Shown piece after piece: positions 52,648 through 61,025 of a DNA stretch of 64,000 nucleotides; the stretch's first letter is position 1, and each line of letters begins with the position of its first letter. The stretch comes from Streptomyces eurocidicus (GTDB taxonomy: Bacteria; Actinomycetota; Actinomycetes; Streptomycetales; Streptomycetaceae): contig NZ_LGUI01000003.1 of assembly GCF_002891295.1 (NCBI RefSeq), positions 868,001 to 932,000 on the forward strand, written 5' to 3'. The position numbers and the translations under genes were made by a program. Below the pieces are notes generated by a model that saw only the letters and a program-made list of their open reading frames with translations, was not told the origin of the DNA and did not search any database.

Positions 52648-53460
52648 GTGACCAACGACGTACGCACAGACGACAGCACCGTGCAGCTGACCGCAGGCGG
52701 TGCCGAGCTGACGCTCGATCCGCGCAACGGCTGCCGGATCACAAGTCTCCGGATCGACGGTACGGAACTCCTCCGGCAGGGTGCCAAATACGGCGCCTTC
52801 CCCATGGTCCCCTGGTGCGGGCGGATCGAGCTCGGACAGTTCCGCAACGGCGGCGAGCGTCATCAGATGCCCGTCAACTCCGGCCCGCACGCGATCCACG
52901 GCACCGGCAGGGACACCGCCTGGCACACCGCCCGGGTGGCGGAGTCCTCGGCCGCCTTCTTCTACGACCTGGCCGCCCCCTGGCCGTACCCCGGCCGCGT
53001 CACCCAGCTGGCGGAGCTGACGCCGGACTCCCTCACGCTCACCATGGGCGTCGAGACCTATGCCGACTCCTTCCCGGCGCAGGCCGGCTGGCACCCCTGG
53101 TTCCTGCGCAACCTCGGCACCGGCAAGGACGTCGAGCTCGGCTTCGAGGCCGGGTGGCAGGAGGAGCGCGGCGACGACCACCTGCCGACGGGCCGCCGCA
53201 TCGACCCCCGCCCCGGCCCCTGGGACGACTGCTTCGGGATGCCCGACGGCGTGGACGTCACGCTCACCTGGCCCGGTGCCCTGGAGCTGAAGGTCGCCGG
53301 CCGCAGCGAGTGGGTCGTGATCTACGACGAGCAGGCCGAGGCCGTCTGCGTCGAGCCGCAGTCCGGGCCGCCGAACGGGCTCAACACCCTGCCGCGCCTG
53401 GTGACGCCCATCGATCCGCTGGAGATCTCCACGACGTGGACCTGGCGGAGCCTGGCCTAA
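52648..53460 (+). CDS. Aldose 1-epimerase (galactose mutarotase family)
   Basis: 270 residues from a GTG. RNGCRITSLRIDGTELLR, PMVPWCGRIELGQFRNG, SGPHAIHGTGRDTAWH with the catalytic His, AGWHPWFLRNL with the second His, and AVCVEPQSGPPNGLN with the catalytic Glu region follow the mutarotase order. It interconverts sugar anomers. TAATGT ends 7 nt before the GTG and no SD exists, so the mRNA is probably leaderless. The pyrE start is 10 bp past its stop. Confidence 0.88.
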   Translation: MTNDVRTDDSTVQLTAGGAELTLDPRNGCRITSLRIDGTELLRQGAKYGAFPMVPWCGRIELGQFRNGGERHQMPVNSGPHAIHGTGRDTAWHTARVAESSAAFFYDLAAPWPYPGRVTQLAELTPDSLTLTMGVETYADSFPAQAGWHPWFLRNLGTGKDVELGFEAGWQEERGDDHLPTGRRIDPRPGPWDDCFGMPDGVDVTLTWPGALELKVAGRSEWVVIYDEQAEAVCVEPQSGPPNGLNTLPRLVTPIDPLEISTTWTWRSLA

Positions 53461-53470
53461 GCTCATGCCC

Positions 53471-54010
53471 ATGAGCGATGCGCGTGACGCCCTGCTGCAG
53501 CAGATCAAGGACAAGGCCGTGGTGCACGGCAAGGTGACCCTCTCCTCCGGCAAGGAGGCCGACTACTACATCGACCTGCGCCGGATCACCCTGGACGCCG
53601 AGGCGGCGCCGCTGGTCGGCCAGGTGATGCTGGACGCCACCGCCGACCTGGAGTACGACGCGGTGGGCGGGCTCACCCTGGGCGCCGACCCGGTCGCCAC
53701 CTCGATGCTGCACGCCGCCGCCGCGCGCGGCCGCAAGCTGGACGCCTTCGTCGTGCGCAAGGCGCAGAAGGCGCACGGCATGCAGCGCCGTATCGAGGGC
53801 CCGGACGTCAAGGGCCGCCGCGTCCTGGTGGTCGAGGACACCTCGACCACCGGTGGCTCCCCGCTGACGGCCGTCGAGGCCGCCCGCGAGGCCGGTGCCG
53901 AGGTCGTGGCCGTGGCGACGATCGTCGACCGCGGTGCCGCCTCCGCCATCGAAGAGGCCGGTCTGCGCTATGTGACGGGCTACTCCCTCGGTGACCTCGA
54001 CCTGGGCTGA
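53471..54010 (+). CDS. pyrE: Orotate phosphoribosyltransferase
   Basis: 179 residues from the ATG at 53471; an ATG 6 nt earlier is possible. It joins orotate and PRPP to make OMP in pyrimidine synthesis. GKVTLSSGKEADYYIDLRR, GGLTLGADPVATSM and the PRPP loop RVLVVEDTSTTGGSPLTA identify the family. TAAGCT, formed by the epimerase stop codon plus three bases, lies 7 nt upstream, so pyrE may have its own leaderless transcript. It is followed by a 48-bp palindrome holding a parS core. Confidence 0.95.
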   Translation: MSDARDALLQQIKDKAVVHGKVTLSSGKEADYYIDLRRITLDAEAAPLVGQVMLDATADLEYDAVGGLTLGADPVATSMLHAAAARGRKLDAFVVRKAQKAHGMQRRIEGPDVKGRRVLVVEDTSTTGGSPLTAVEAAREAGAEVVAVATIVDRGAASAIEEAGLRYVTGYSLGDLDLG

Positions 54011-54031
54011 CCTGCGGTTTCAGTAAAAGCG

Positions 54032-54079
54032 ACGCCGGAGGGCGCGTGGTTTCACGTGAAACCACGCGCCCTCCGGCGT
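54032..54079. terminator. 48-bp perfect palindrome, terminator-like, containing parS
   Basis: Twenty-four-base arms meet at C54055/G54056 with no mismatch. It lies 22 bp after the pyrE stop and is preceded by AAAA. It can fold into a long hairpin, and its centre is the parS core listed next. Confidence 0.85.
54049..54062. promoter_or_regulatory. parS site (ParB-binding centromere element)
   Basis: GTTTCACGTGAAAC is the perfect 14-bp core of the streptomycete/bacterial parS consensus. ParB loads here to form the segregation complex with ParA; most parS copies lie near oriC. The outer bases are G and C rather than the T and A of the best 16-bp sites. Confidence 0.85.
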
Positions 54080-54198
54080 ATCCGGCGGTAGCACCATGTG
54101 GAGCAATTCGGGGAGTCTGGGAAGATGGGGGCGACGATGAACGTCGCCCCCTAGGTCAGGGCCCCCTCGCCCACCCGCACATCACAAGGAGCGGACAG

Positions 54199-55221
54199 AT
54201 GCCCATCGCAACCCCCGAGGTCTACAACGAGATGCTCGACCGGGCGAAGGCAGGCAAGTTCGCCTACCCGGCCATCAATGTGACCTCGACGCAGACTCTG
54301 CACGCCGCGCTGCGCGGCTTCGCCGAGGCGGAGAGCGACGGCATCATCCAGATCTCCACCGGTGGCGCGGAGTTCCTCGGTGGCCAGTACAGCAAGGACA
54401 TGGTCTCCGGCGCCGTCGCGCTGGCCGAGTTCGCGCACATCGTCGCCAAGAAGTACCCGGTGAACATCGCGCTGCACACCGACCACTGCCCGAAGGACAA
54501 GCTCGACAGCTACGTCCGTCCGCTGCTGGCCATCTCGCAGGAGCGCGTCGCCGCCGGTCAGAACCCGCTCTTCCAGTCCCACATGTGGGACGGCTCCGCC
54601 GAGAAGCTCGACGAGAACCTCGCCATCGCGAAGGAGCTCCTCGCCGAGGCCGTGAAGGCGAAGATCATCCTTGAGGTCGAGATCACCCCGACCGGTGGCG
54701 AGGAGGACGGCGTCACCCACGAGATCAACGACAGCCTCTACACCACCGTCGCCGACGTGGAGCGCACCGCCGAGGCCCTGGGCCTGGGCGAGAAGGGCCG
54801 CTACCTGCTGGCCGCCTCCTTCGGCAACGTCCACGGCGTCTACAAGCCGGGCAACGTCGTCCTCCGCCCCGAGCTGCTCCGTGACCTCCAGGACGGCATC
54901 GCCGCCAAGCACGGCAAGGCCGACCCGTTCGACTTCGTCTTCCACGGCGGCTCCGGCTCCACGGAGGAGGAGATCCGCACCGCGCTGGAGAACGGCGTCG
55001 TGAAGATGAACCTCGACACCGACACCCAGTACGCCTTCACGCGTCCGGTCGCGGCCCACATGTTCAAGAACTACGACGGCGTCCTGAAGGTCGACGGCGA
55101 GGTCGGCGACAAGAAGACCTACGACCCGCGCACCTGGGGCAAGCTGGCCGAGGGCAGCATGGCCGCGCGCGTCACCAAGGCGTGCGCCGACCTGCGCTCC
55201 ACGGGCACCAAGATGAAGTAG
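54199..55221 (+). CDS. fba: Class II fructose-bisphosphate aldolase
   Basis: 340 residues with SD AAGGAG. It cleaves fructose-1,6-bisphosphate in glycolysis and works in reverse in gluconeogenesis, using zinc. Motifs: AYPAINVTSTQTLHAAL, ALHTDHCPK with the zinc His and catalytic Asp, EVEITPTGGEEDGV, SFGNVHGVYKPGNV with a zinc His, FVFHGGSGSTEEEI with the third His, and VVKMNLDTDTQYAF. Length matches the actinobacterial class IIA enzyme. A terminator follows, then a noncoding tandem repeat. Confidence 0.97.
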   Translation: MPIATPEVYNEMLDRAKAGKFAYPAINVTSTQTLHAALRGFAEAESDGIIQISTGGAEFLGGQYSKDMVSGAVALAEFAHIVAKKYPVNIALHTDHCPKDKLDSYVRPLLAISQERVAAGQNPLFQSHMWDGSAEKLDENLAIAKELLAEAVKAKIILEVEITPTGGEEDGVTHEINDSLYTTVADVERTAEALGLGEKGRYLLAASFGNVHGVYKPGNVVLRPELLRDLQDGIAAKHGKADPFDFVFHGGSGSTEEEIRTALENGVVKMNLDTDTQYAFTRPVAAHMFKNYDGVLKVDGEVGDKKTYDPRTWGKLAEGSMAARVTKACADLRSTGTKMK

Positions 55222-55264
55222 CCCTCCTGGACGGCCGCCCGGCGGCTGTCCATGGGCTTTGACG

Positions 55265-55293
55265 AGGGGCCCGGCCACGGCGGCCGGGCCCTT
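55265..55293. terminator. Terminator after fba
   Basis: AGGGGCCCGGCC-type and GGCCGGGCCCTT-type arms form a 12-bp stem with an ACGGC loop followed by TTCG, 43 bp beyond the stop. Confidence 0.75.
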
Positions 55294-55343
55294 TCGTATA
55301 AACGCGCGGGGTGGACGCCCAGCCCCCGCGCGGGGCCGGACGC

Positions 55344-55454
55344 GCACCGTCTCCACGGACCTTCCGCAGGGCGTTCCGGCGCACCGTCTCCACGGACCTT
55401 CCGCAGGGCGTCCCGGCGTACCCTCTCCACGGACCCTCCGCGAGGCGTCCCGGC
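55344..55454. repeat. Three 37-bp tandem repeats with a decayed fourth
   Basis: Units start at 55344, 55381 and 55418, each with CTCCACGGACC and TTCCGCAGGGCG-like segments; a degenerate unit follows at 55455. The 37-bp period is not a multiple of three, so the array is not coding in one frame. It lies between fba and the MFS transporter, ending ~65 bp before its start. Confidence 0.85.
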
Positions 55455-55519
55455 GCGCACCCTCTTCGCGGGCGTTCCCTCGCCTGGCCGCGCGCCGTCC
55501 GCCGGGGGATGATCGCCGC

Positions 55520-57097
55520 ATGAGCGACTCCGCACCGGACCCCGGGCGCGGCCCCGAGCCGGCTCCGCAGCCGGGGGTGCCGCCCAGGGTGCCGCCCGGA
55601 GCGCCGCCGGGCGGGGCCGCCCCGGACCCCGGGGCGCCCGAGGTGCGCCTGGGCACCGCCGAGGGGCGCTGGGTCCTGCTGACGGCCGTGCTCGGCTCCG
55701 GCATGGCCATGCTGGACAGCACCGTCGTCAACGTCGCCCTGCCGCACATCGGCCGGGACCTCGACGCGAACCTGGCCGCCCTCCAGTGGACCGTCAACGC
55801 GTACATGCTCACCCTCGCCGGCCTGATCCTGCTGGGCGGCTCCCTGGGCGACCGGTACGGGCGGCGGCGGGTCTTCGTCATCGGCGTGGTCTGGTTCGCG
55901 CTGGCCTCGCTGCTGTGCGGGGTGGCGCCGGACGCCGGGGTGCTGATCGCGGCACGGGCCCTCCAGGGCATCGGGGGCGCGCTGCTCACGCCCGGTTCGC
56001 TCGCGCTGATCCAGGCGGTCTTCCACCCCGACGACCGGGCGGGCGCGGTCGGCGCCTGGTCCGGGCTGGGCGGTGTGGCGTCGGCCGTCGGCCCGTTCGT
56101 GGGCGGCTGGCTGGTCGACGGGCCGGGCTGGCGCTGGGTGTTCCTGATCAACCTGCCGCTGGCCGCCGTGTGCGTGGTGGTCGCCCTGCGGTACGTGCCG
56201 GAGACCCGCGATCCGGCGGCCCACGGCCGGTTCGACGCGCTCGGCGCCGCCCTGGGCGCGCTGGCGCTCGGCGCCGTGACGTACGCGCTGATCGCCGCGC
56301 CGGACAAGGGCGCCTCGCCCTGGGTGATCGTCCCGGCGGTCGCCGGTGTGCTGCTGGGCGCCGCCTTCGTGGCCGTGGAGCGGCGGCGGGCGAACCCGAT
56401 GCTGCCGCCGGGGATCTTCGCCGTCCGGCAGTTCACCGCGATCAACGCCGTCACGGTCTTCGTCTACGCGGCCTTCAGCGGCTTCTTCTTCCTCGCGGTG
56501 CTCCAGCTCCAGGTCGTCGTGGGCTGGTCGGCCCTGGAGGCGGGTACGGCCCTGCTGCCGACGACCGTGCTGATGCTGCTGCTCTCCGCCCGGTCCGGGA
56601 AGGTCGCGCAGCGCGTCGGGGCCCGGCTCCCGCTGACCGTCGGACCGCTGCTGTGCGCGGTCGGGCTGCTGCTGATGACCCGGGTCGGGGCGGGGGCGGA
56701 CTACTGGCGGGACGTGCTGCCCGCGCTCGTCGTGCTGGGCATGGGCATGGTGGTGCTGGTCGCGCCGCTCACCGCCACGGTCCTCGCCTCCGTCGACGTC
56801 TCCCGCGCGGGACTGGCCAGCGGCATCAACAACGCGGCGGCCCGCGCGGCCGGCCTGATCGCGGTCGCCGCGCTGCCGCTGCTGGCGGGCATGGGCCCGG
56901 ACGCCTACCGGGACCCGGCGGCGTTCTCGAAGACCTTCGACCGGGCGATGCTGATGTGCGCGGGGGCGCTGGTGGTGGGCTCGGCCCTGGCGTGGGCGAC
57001 GGTACGGGGACCCGACCGGGGCGCGGACGCCGGCCGGGCGGAGTGCGAGTACCACTGCGGGCTGTCGTCACCGCCGCTGGACCCGGGGGACGGGTAG
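55520..57097 (+). CDS. MFS transporter, DHA2 (14-helix) drug:H+ antiporter type
   Basis: 525 residues from the ATG at 55520; upstream in-frame codons run through the tandem repeat and are not used. After a Pro-rich cytosolic tail of ~45 residues come about 14 helices. MLDSTVVNVALPHIGRDL is motif D1 of the DHA2/EmrB-QacA family; LGDRYGRRRVFVIG is motif A; ARALQGIGGALLTPGSLA is motif C-like. Such pumps export drugs or secondary metabolites by proton exchange. No regulator is adjacent. Confidence 0.88.
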   Translation: MSDSAPDPGRGPEPAPQPGVPPRVPPGAPPGGAAPDPGAPEVRLGTAEGRWVLLTAVLGSGMAMLDSTVVNVALPHIGRDLDANLAALQWTVNAYMLTLAGLILLGGSLGDRYGRRRVFVIGVVWFALASLLCGVAPDAGVLIAARALQGIGGALLTPGSLALIQAVFHPDDRAGAVGAWSGLGGVASAVGPFVGGWLVDGPGWRWVFLINLPLAAVCVVVALRYVPETRDPAAHGRFDALGAALGALALGAVTYALIAAPDKGASPWVIVPAVAGVLLGAAFVAVERRRANPMLPPGIFAVRQFTAINAVTVFVYAAFSGFFFLAVLQLQVVVGWSALEAGTALLPTTVLMLLLSARSGKVAQRVGARLPLTVGPLLCAVGLLLMTRVGAGADYWRDVLPALVVLGMGMVVLVAPLTATVLASVDVSRAGLASGINNAAARAAGLIAVAALPLLAGMGPDAYRDPAAFSKTFDRAMLMCAGALVVGSALAWATVRGPDRGADAGRAECEYHCGLSSPPLDPGDG

Positions 57098-57106
57098 CGG
57101 GCCGCT

Positions 57107-57314
57107 GCGCGGTGTCCTCAAGCTCCCCCGGCTACCCCCCCCAGCTACCGCTGGGGTGCCCCCAGGAGGTGCCCCCGGACGGGCTGAAATTCAGCCCGTC
57201 CGGCGTTTGAGGACACCCCGCGTCAGCGCGGAACGGGGGTCCGGGGGCCTCCCCGGTTTCGGGAAGGGGCGGGGCCGGGGAAAGGCCCCGCGCAGCGGCA
57301 ACCCCGCCGCACCC
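57107..57314. repeat. Dispersed GC-rich inverted repeat, copy 2
   Basis: It includes the CCGGACGGGCTGAA palindrome (57175-57203), CGTTTGAGGACA, CGCGTCAGCGCGGAACGGGG, CGGGAAGGGGCGGGG and AAAGGCCCCGCGCAGCGG. It shares the same order with copy 4. It fills the 254-bp space between the MFS and DUF3151 genes. Confidence 0.85.
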
Positions 57315-57351
57315 TACGGCCCGCACCGGACACTGCGGCAGACTGGACCGC

Positions 57352-57765
57352 ATGTCCATTCACGAGAACCTCCTCGGGGGACCGCCCCCGACCCACCTCC
57401 CCGACGACCCCGAGCCGCGCGAGCTCCTGGCCTCGGGCGCCGCTCCCGCCGAGGTCGCCGCGAAGTACCCCGCGTCCTCCCTCGCGTGGGCGCAGCTCGC
57501 CGACGAGGCGTTCGACGGCGGCCGGGTCGTCGAGTCCTATGCGTACGCCCGCACGGGCTACCACCGCGGCCTCGACGCTCTGCGCCGCAGCGGCTGGAAG
57601 GGCCACGGCCCGGTGCCCTTCGAGCACGAGCCGAACCGCGGCTTCCTGCGCGCGCTGCACGCCCTCGCCCGCGCCGCGCAGTCGATCGGCGAGCAGGAGG
57701 AGTACGAGCGCTGCTCGACCTTCCTGCGGGAGAGCTCCCCGACGGCCGCCAACACCCTGGGCTGA
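57352..57765 (+). CDS. DUF3151 family protein
   Basis: 137 residues. NLLGGPPPTHLPDDPEPREL, SSLAWAQLADEAFDGGRVVE, YAYARTGYHRGLDALRRSGW and GPVPFEHEPNRGFLRAL are the conserved actinobacterial DUF3151 blocks; the helical second half looks TPR-like. Function unknown. CAGACT lies 7 nt before the ATG with no SD, fitting a leaderless start. Confidence 0.82.
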   Translation: MSIHENLLGGPPPTHLPDDPEPRELLASGAAPAEVAAKYPASSLAWAQLADEAFDGGRVVESYAYARTGYHRGLDALRRSGWKGHGPVPFEHEPNRGFLRALHALARAAQSIGEQEEYERCSTFLRESSPTAANTLG

Positions 57766-57939
57766 GCCACGGCCGCCGTCACGGTCGCCCGCCGTGACGG
57801 CCGCCGGGCTCTCCCCGGTGCCGGAAGGCCCGCCGGGCCCCGCCGAAGGCCGTTCACGGGCCTTGCAGCGAACGGCGTCCGGCACGGATGATCCCCGCAG
57901 TGACCCGGCGACCCCGGGAGCGACGGCAGGGGAGACACC

Positions 57940-58791
57940 ATGACTTCCGAACCACGTTCCACCGTTCAGGACACCGCGCCCGACACCGCGCCCAACGTCC
58001 AGTTCACCGGCAGCACGCCCTACGAGGACTACGTACGGGCCTCCGTCCTCGGCGATCTCCAGGAACCGCTCTCCGACGACCCCGGCGAGATGTCCTTCCT
58101 CGTCACCACCCAGGTGATGGAGCTCTGGTTCACCCTCCTCGTGCACGAGTGGCGGACCGCCGCACGCGCGCTGCGCGAGGACGACCTGGCGACCGCGATG
58201 GCCGCGCTCAGACGCTCCACGTACGAGCTCGAATCGCTCAACGCGTCCTGGAAACCGCTCGCCCACCTGACACCCACCCAGTTCAACGGCTTCCGCTCCG
58301 CGCTCGGCGAGGCGTCCGGCTTCCAGTCGGCGACCTACCGCCGCCTGGAGTTCCTGCTCGGCGAGAAGTCCCCGGCGATGCTCGTCCCCTACCGGGGCGC
58401 GCCCGCCGTCCACGCGGAGCTGGAGAAGGCGCTGCGCGAACCGGGCCTGTACGACGAGGTGCTGCGCCACCTCGCCCGCCGCGGCCACGCGATACCCCGG
58501 GCCGTCCTCGACCGCGACGTCGCCGAGCGCTACGCCCCGGACCCCGCCGTCGAGGAGGTCTGGCAGCGCGTCTACGAGGGTGACCAGAACGCCGAGGCGT
58601 GCCGGCTGGGCGAGGCCCTGACCGAGGTCGCCGAGCTGGTCTGGCGGTGGCGCAACGACCATCTCGTCGCCACCCGCCGGGCGATGGGCGCCAAGGTGGG
58701 CACCGGGGGCTCGGCCGGCGTCGCCTGGCTGGAGAAGCGCGCCGCCAAACACGTCTTCCCCGAGCTGTGGACGGCGCGCAGCCGTGTCTGA
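57940..58791 (+). CDS. kynA: Tryptophan 2,3-dioxygenase
   Basis: 283 residues with SD GGGGAG. This heme enzyme opens the indole ring to N-formylkynurenine. TPYEDYVRASVLGDLQEP, FLVTTQVMELWFTLLVHEW, TPTQFNGFRSALGEASGFQS and WRWRNDHLVATRRAMGAKVG, with the distal and heme-ligand His residues in family positions, are unmistakable. It is the first gene of a three-gene operon; its stop is overlapped 8 bp by kynU. The operon converts tryptophan to anthranilate and alanine. Confidence 0.95.
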   Translation: MTSEPRSTVQDTAPDTAPNVQFTGSTPYEDYVRASVLGDLQEPLSDDPGEMSFLVTTQVMELWFTLLVHEWRTAARALREDDLATAMAALRRSTYELESLNASWKPLAHLTPTQFNGFRSALGEASGFQSATYRRLEFLLGEKSPAMLVPYRGAPAVHAELEKALREPGLYDEVLRHLARRGHAIPRAVLDRDVAERYAPDPAVEEVWQRVYEGDQNAEACRLGEALTEVAELVWRWRNDHLVATRRAMGAKVGTGGSAGVAWLEKRAAKHVFPELWTARSRV

Positions 58792-59998
58792 CGGACCGGC
58801 CATGCCACGCGGCCTCGCCGCCGAGGCGACGGCGCTCGACGACGGCGACGTACTCCGCGCCGTGCGGAAGGAGTTCGCCCTCGACGACGGGACCGTCTAC
58901 CTCGACGGGAACTCCCTGGGGGCGCTGCCCCGCACCGTCGCCGGGCGGCTCGCCGAGGTCGTCGGGGACGAGTGGGGGCGGCTGCGCATCCGCTCGTGGA
59001 CCGAATCCGGGTGGTGGGAGGCGCCCGAGCGGGTCGGCGACCGCGTGGGGCGGCTCGTCGGGGCCGCACCCGGGCAGATCGTCGTCGGCGACTCCACGAG
59101 CGTCAACGTCTTCAAGGCGGTCGTCGCCGCCGTCCGGCTGGCGGGCCCGGGCCGGGACGAGGTGCTGGTCGACGCGGCGACGTTCCCCACCGACGGCTAT
59201 GTCGCCGCCTCCGCCGCCCGGATGACGGGCTGCCGGATCAGGGAGGCCGACGCCCGGGACATACCCGGGGAGGCCGGTCCGCGCACCGCCGTCGCGCTCG
59301 TCAACCACGTCGACTACCGCTCCGGCCGCCTCCACGACCTGGCCGGGACGACGGCGGCCGTGCACGCCGCCGGGGCCCGGGTGGTGTGGGACCTGTGCCA
59401 CAGCGCGGGCGCCCTGCCCGTGGCGCTCGACGCGCACGGCGTGGACCTCGCGGTCGGCTGCACGTACAAGTACCTCAACGGCGGGCCCGGCGCCCCCGCC
59501 TACCTCTATGTGCGCCGCGACCTCCAGCCCCGCTTCGACTCCCCGCTCCCGGGCTGGAACTCCCACACCGACCCCTTCGCGATGGACTCCGCCTACGCGC
59601 CCGCCGACGGCGCGGCCCGCGGGCGGGTCGGCACCCCGGAGATCCTCTCCCTGCTCGCCCTGGACGCCGCCCTCGACGTCTGGGACGACGTCGCCCTTAC
59701 GGCGGTACGGACGAAGAGCCTCGCCCTTACGGACTTCTTCCTGCGCTGCGTCGAGGCGTACGCCCCCGAGGGCCGCGTCGAGAGCATCACCCCCGCCGCG
59801 CACGCGGAGCGCGGCAGCCAGGTGTCCCTGCGGTGCGCCGACGGCGCGGCCGGCGTCATGGCGGAGCTGATCCGCCGGGGCGTCGTCGGCGACTTCCGCC
59901 GGCCGGACGTCCTGCGCTTCGGCTTCACCCCGCTCTACACCGGCTTCGCCGAGGCGCTGCGGGCGGCGCGGGTGCTGGGGGAGGTGCTGGCGGGATGA
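58784..59998 (+). CDS. kynU: Kynureninase
   Basis: 404 residues from a GTG inside the end of kynA. It is a PLP enzyme that cleaves kynurenine to anthranilate and alanine. VYLDGNSLGALPRTV, VVWDLCHSAGALPVAL with the PLP Asp, VGCTYKYLNGGPGAPAYLYV with the PLP-binding Lys, and LRFGFTPLYTGF match. Its stop overlaps the next ATG (ATGA), so the three products are translationally coupled. Confidence 0.95.
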   Translation: MSDGPAMPRGLAAEATALDDGDVLRAVRKEFALDDGTVYLDGNSLGALPRTVAGRLAEVVGDEWGRLRIRSWTESGWWEAPERVGDRVGRLVGAAPGQIVVGDSTSVNVFKAVVAAVRLAGPGRDEVLVDAATFPTDGYVAASAARMTGCRIREADARDIPGEAGPRTAVALVNHVDYRSGRLHDLAGTTAAVHAAGARVVWDLCHSAGALPVALDAHGVDLAVGCTYKYLNGGPGAPAYLYVRRDLQPRFDSPLPGWNSHTDPFAMDSAYAPADGAARGRVGTPEILSLLALDAALDVWDDVALTAVRTKSLALTDFFLRCVEAYAPEGRVESITPAAHAERGSQVSLRCADGAAGVMAELIRRGVVGDFRRPDVLRFGFTPLYTGFAEALRAARVLGEVLAG

Positions 59999-60747
59999 CG
60001 GCGCCCGGGTCCGGGGCGGAGGCCGAGGAGCGGGCGCTGATGGCGCTGCCGTACGAGGCGCCGTCCGGCACGGTGGCCTACGGGGAGCACCCGAGCCAGG
60101 TCGTGGACCTCTACCGGCCGGCGGGGGCGGCCGGGCCCTGCGAGGTCCGGGTGACGCTCCTGCACGGCGGGTTCTGGCGGGAGGTGTACGACCGGCGCCA
60201 CCTCGCGCCGCTGGCGGCGGCGCTCGCGGGGCCGGGCGTCGAGGTCGTCCTGGCCGAGTACCGCCGGGTGGGCGGAGGCGGCGGGCTGCCGGCCACGTTC
60301 GAGGACGTGGCGAGGGTCACCGCGCTGCCGGGCGCCCCGGCCCGGCACATCCTGGTGGGACACTCCGCGGGCGGTCACCTCGCCCTGTGGGCGGCGAGCG
60401 CCGCCCCCGGCTCGGTGACCGAGGTCGTGGCCGTGGCGCCCGTCGCGGACCTCGGACGGGCCCGCGCCCTGGGCCTGGGCGCCGGCGCCGTCACGGCGCT
60501 CCTGGGCCCCGCCGACCACCCGGAAGCCGACCCCGCCCGCCTCACCCCGCCCCGCGTACCGGTCACGCTCCTGCACGGCACGGCCGACCCGGACGTACCG
60601 CTGTCGCTGTCGGGGGCGTACGTCTCGGCGGTACGGGGGGCCGGGGGCGGGGTGGTGCTGAGGGCGCTGCGGGGGGTGGGGCACTTCGCGGCGGTGACGC
60701 CGGGGACGGGGGCGTGCGGGGAGCTCCGGCGGGTGCTGGGGGTGTGA
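59995..60747 (+). CDS. kynB: Kynurenine formamidase-like alpha/beta hydrolase
   Basis: 250 residues; the ATG overlaps the kynU stop. The fold has VTLLHGGFWREVYDRRH with the oxyanion HGGFW, nucleophile elbow GHSAGG, HGTADPDVP with the Asp and VGHFAAVTP with the His. This is the hydrolase-type N-formylkynurenine formamidase, not the metal-dependent KynB type. Position supplies the missing middle step between TDO and kynureninase, which makes the assignment strong. Confidence 0.85.
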   Translation: MTAPGSGAEAEERALMALPYEAPSGTVAYGEHPSQVVDLYRPAGAAGPCEVRVTLLHGGFWREVYDRRHLAPLAAALAGPGVEVVLAEYRRVGGGGGLPATFEDVARVTALPGAPARHILVGHSAGGHLALWAASAAPGSVTEVVAVAPVADLGRARALGLGAGAVTALLGPADHPEADPARLTPPRVPVTLLHGTADPDVPLSLSGAYVSAVRGAGGGVVLRALRGVGHFAAVTPGTGACGELRRVLGV

Positions 60748-60768
60748 GGTGCGGGGTGCGCCTGCGGC

Positions 60769-60902
60769 GGGCCTTTCCCCACCCCGCCCCTTCCCGAACC
60801 GGGGCTCCGCCCCGTACCCCGGTCCTCAAACGCCGGACGGGCTGAATTTCAGCCCGTCCGGCGCTTGAGGACATTCGGGAAGGGGCGGGCAGGGGAAAGC
60901 CC
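60769..60902. repeat. Dispersed GC-rich inverted repeat, copy 3 (nested, most complete)
   Basis: The inner arms (60822-60872) pair over 25 bp with one G-T; the outer arms GGCCTTTCCCC...CCCTTCCCGAA and TTCGGGAAGGGG...GGGGAAAGCC pair around them. The full structure is a large cruciform-capable repeat ending the kynAUB operon. Confidence 0.85.
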
Positions 60903-61025
60903 CCGGCAGGGCACCCCGCCCCCACCGCACCCGCACCCCCACCCGCGTAGTACTTGAGACGGACCCCCACAGATCCCCACCATTGAGGACGCCACCCCCA
61001 CCCCCCGTTGCCTACCTTTGATGAC

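Noticed and set aside
55344..55454. Possible CRISPR array
   Set aside because: The repeats are directly adjacent without spacers, only three units are good, and there are no cas genes.
55259..55519. Upstream extension of the MFS transporter through the tandem repeats
   Set aside because: The 37-bp period shifts frame in each unit and the added residues show no family similarity; ATG 55520 gives a normal N-terminus.
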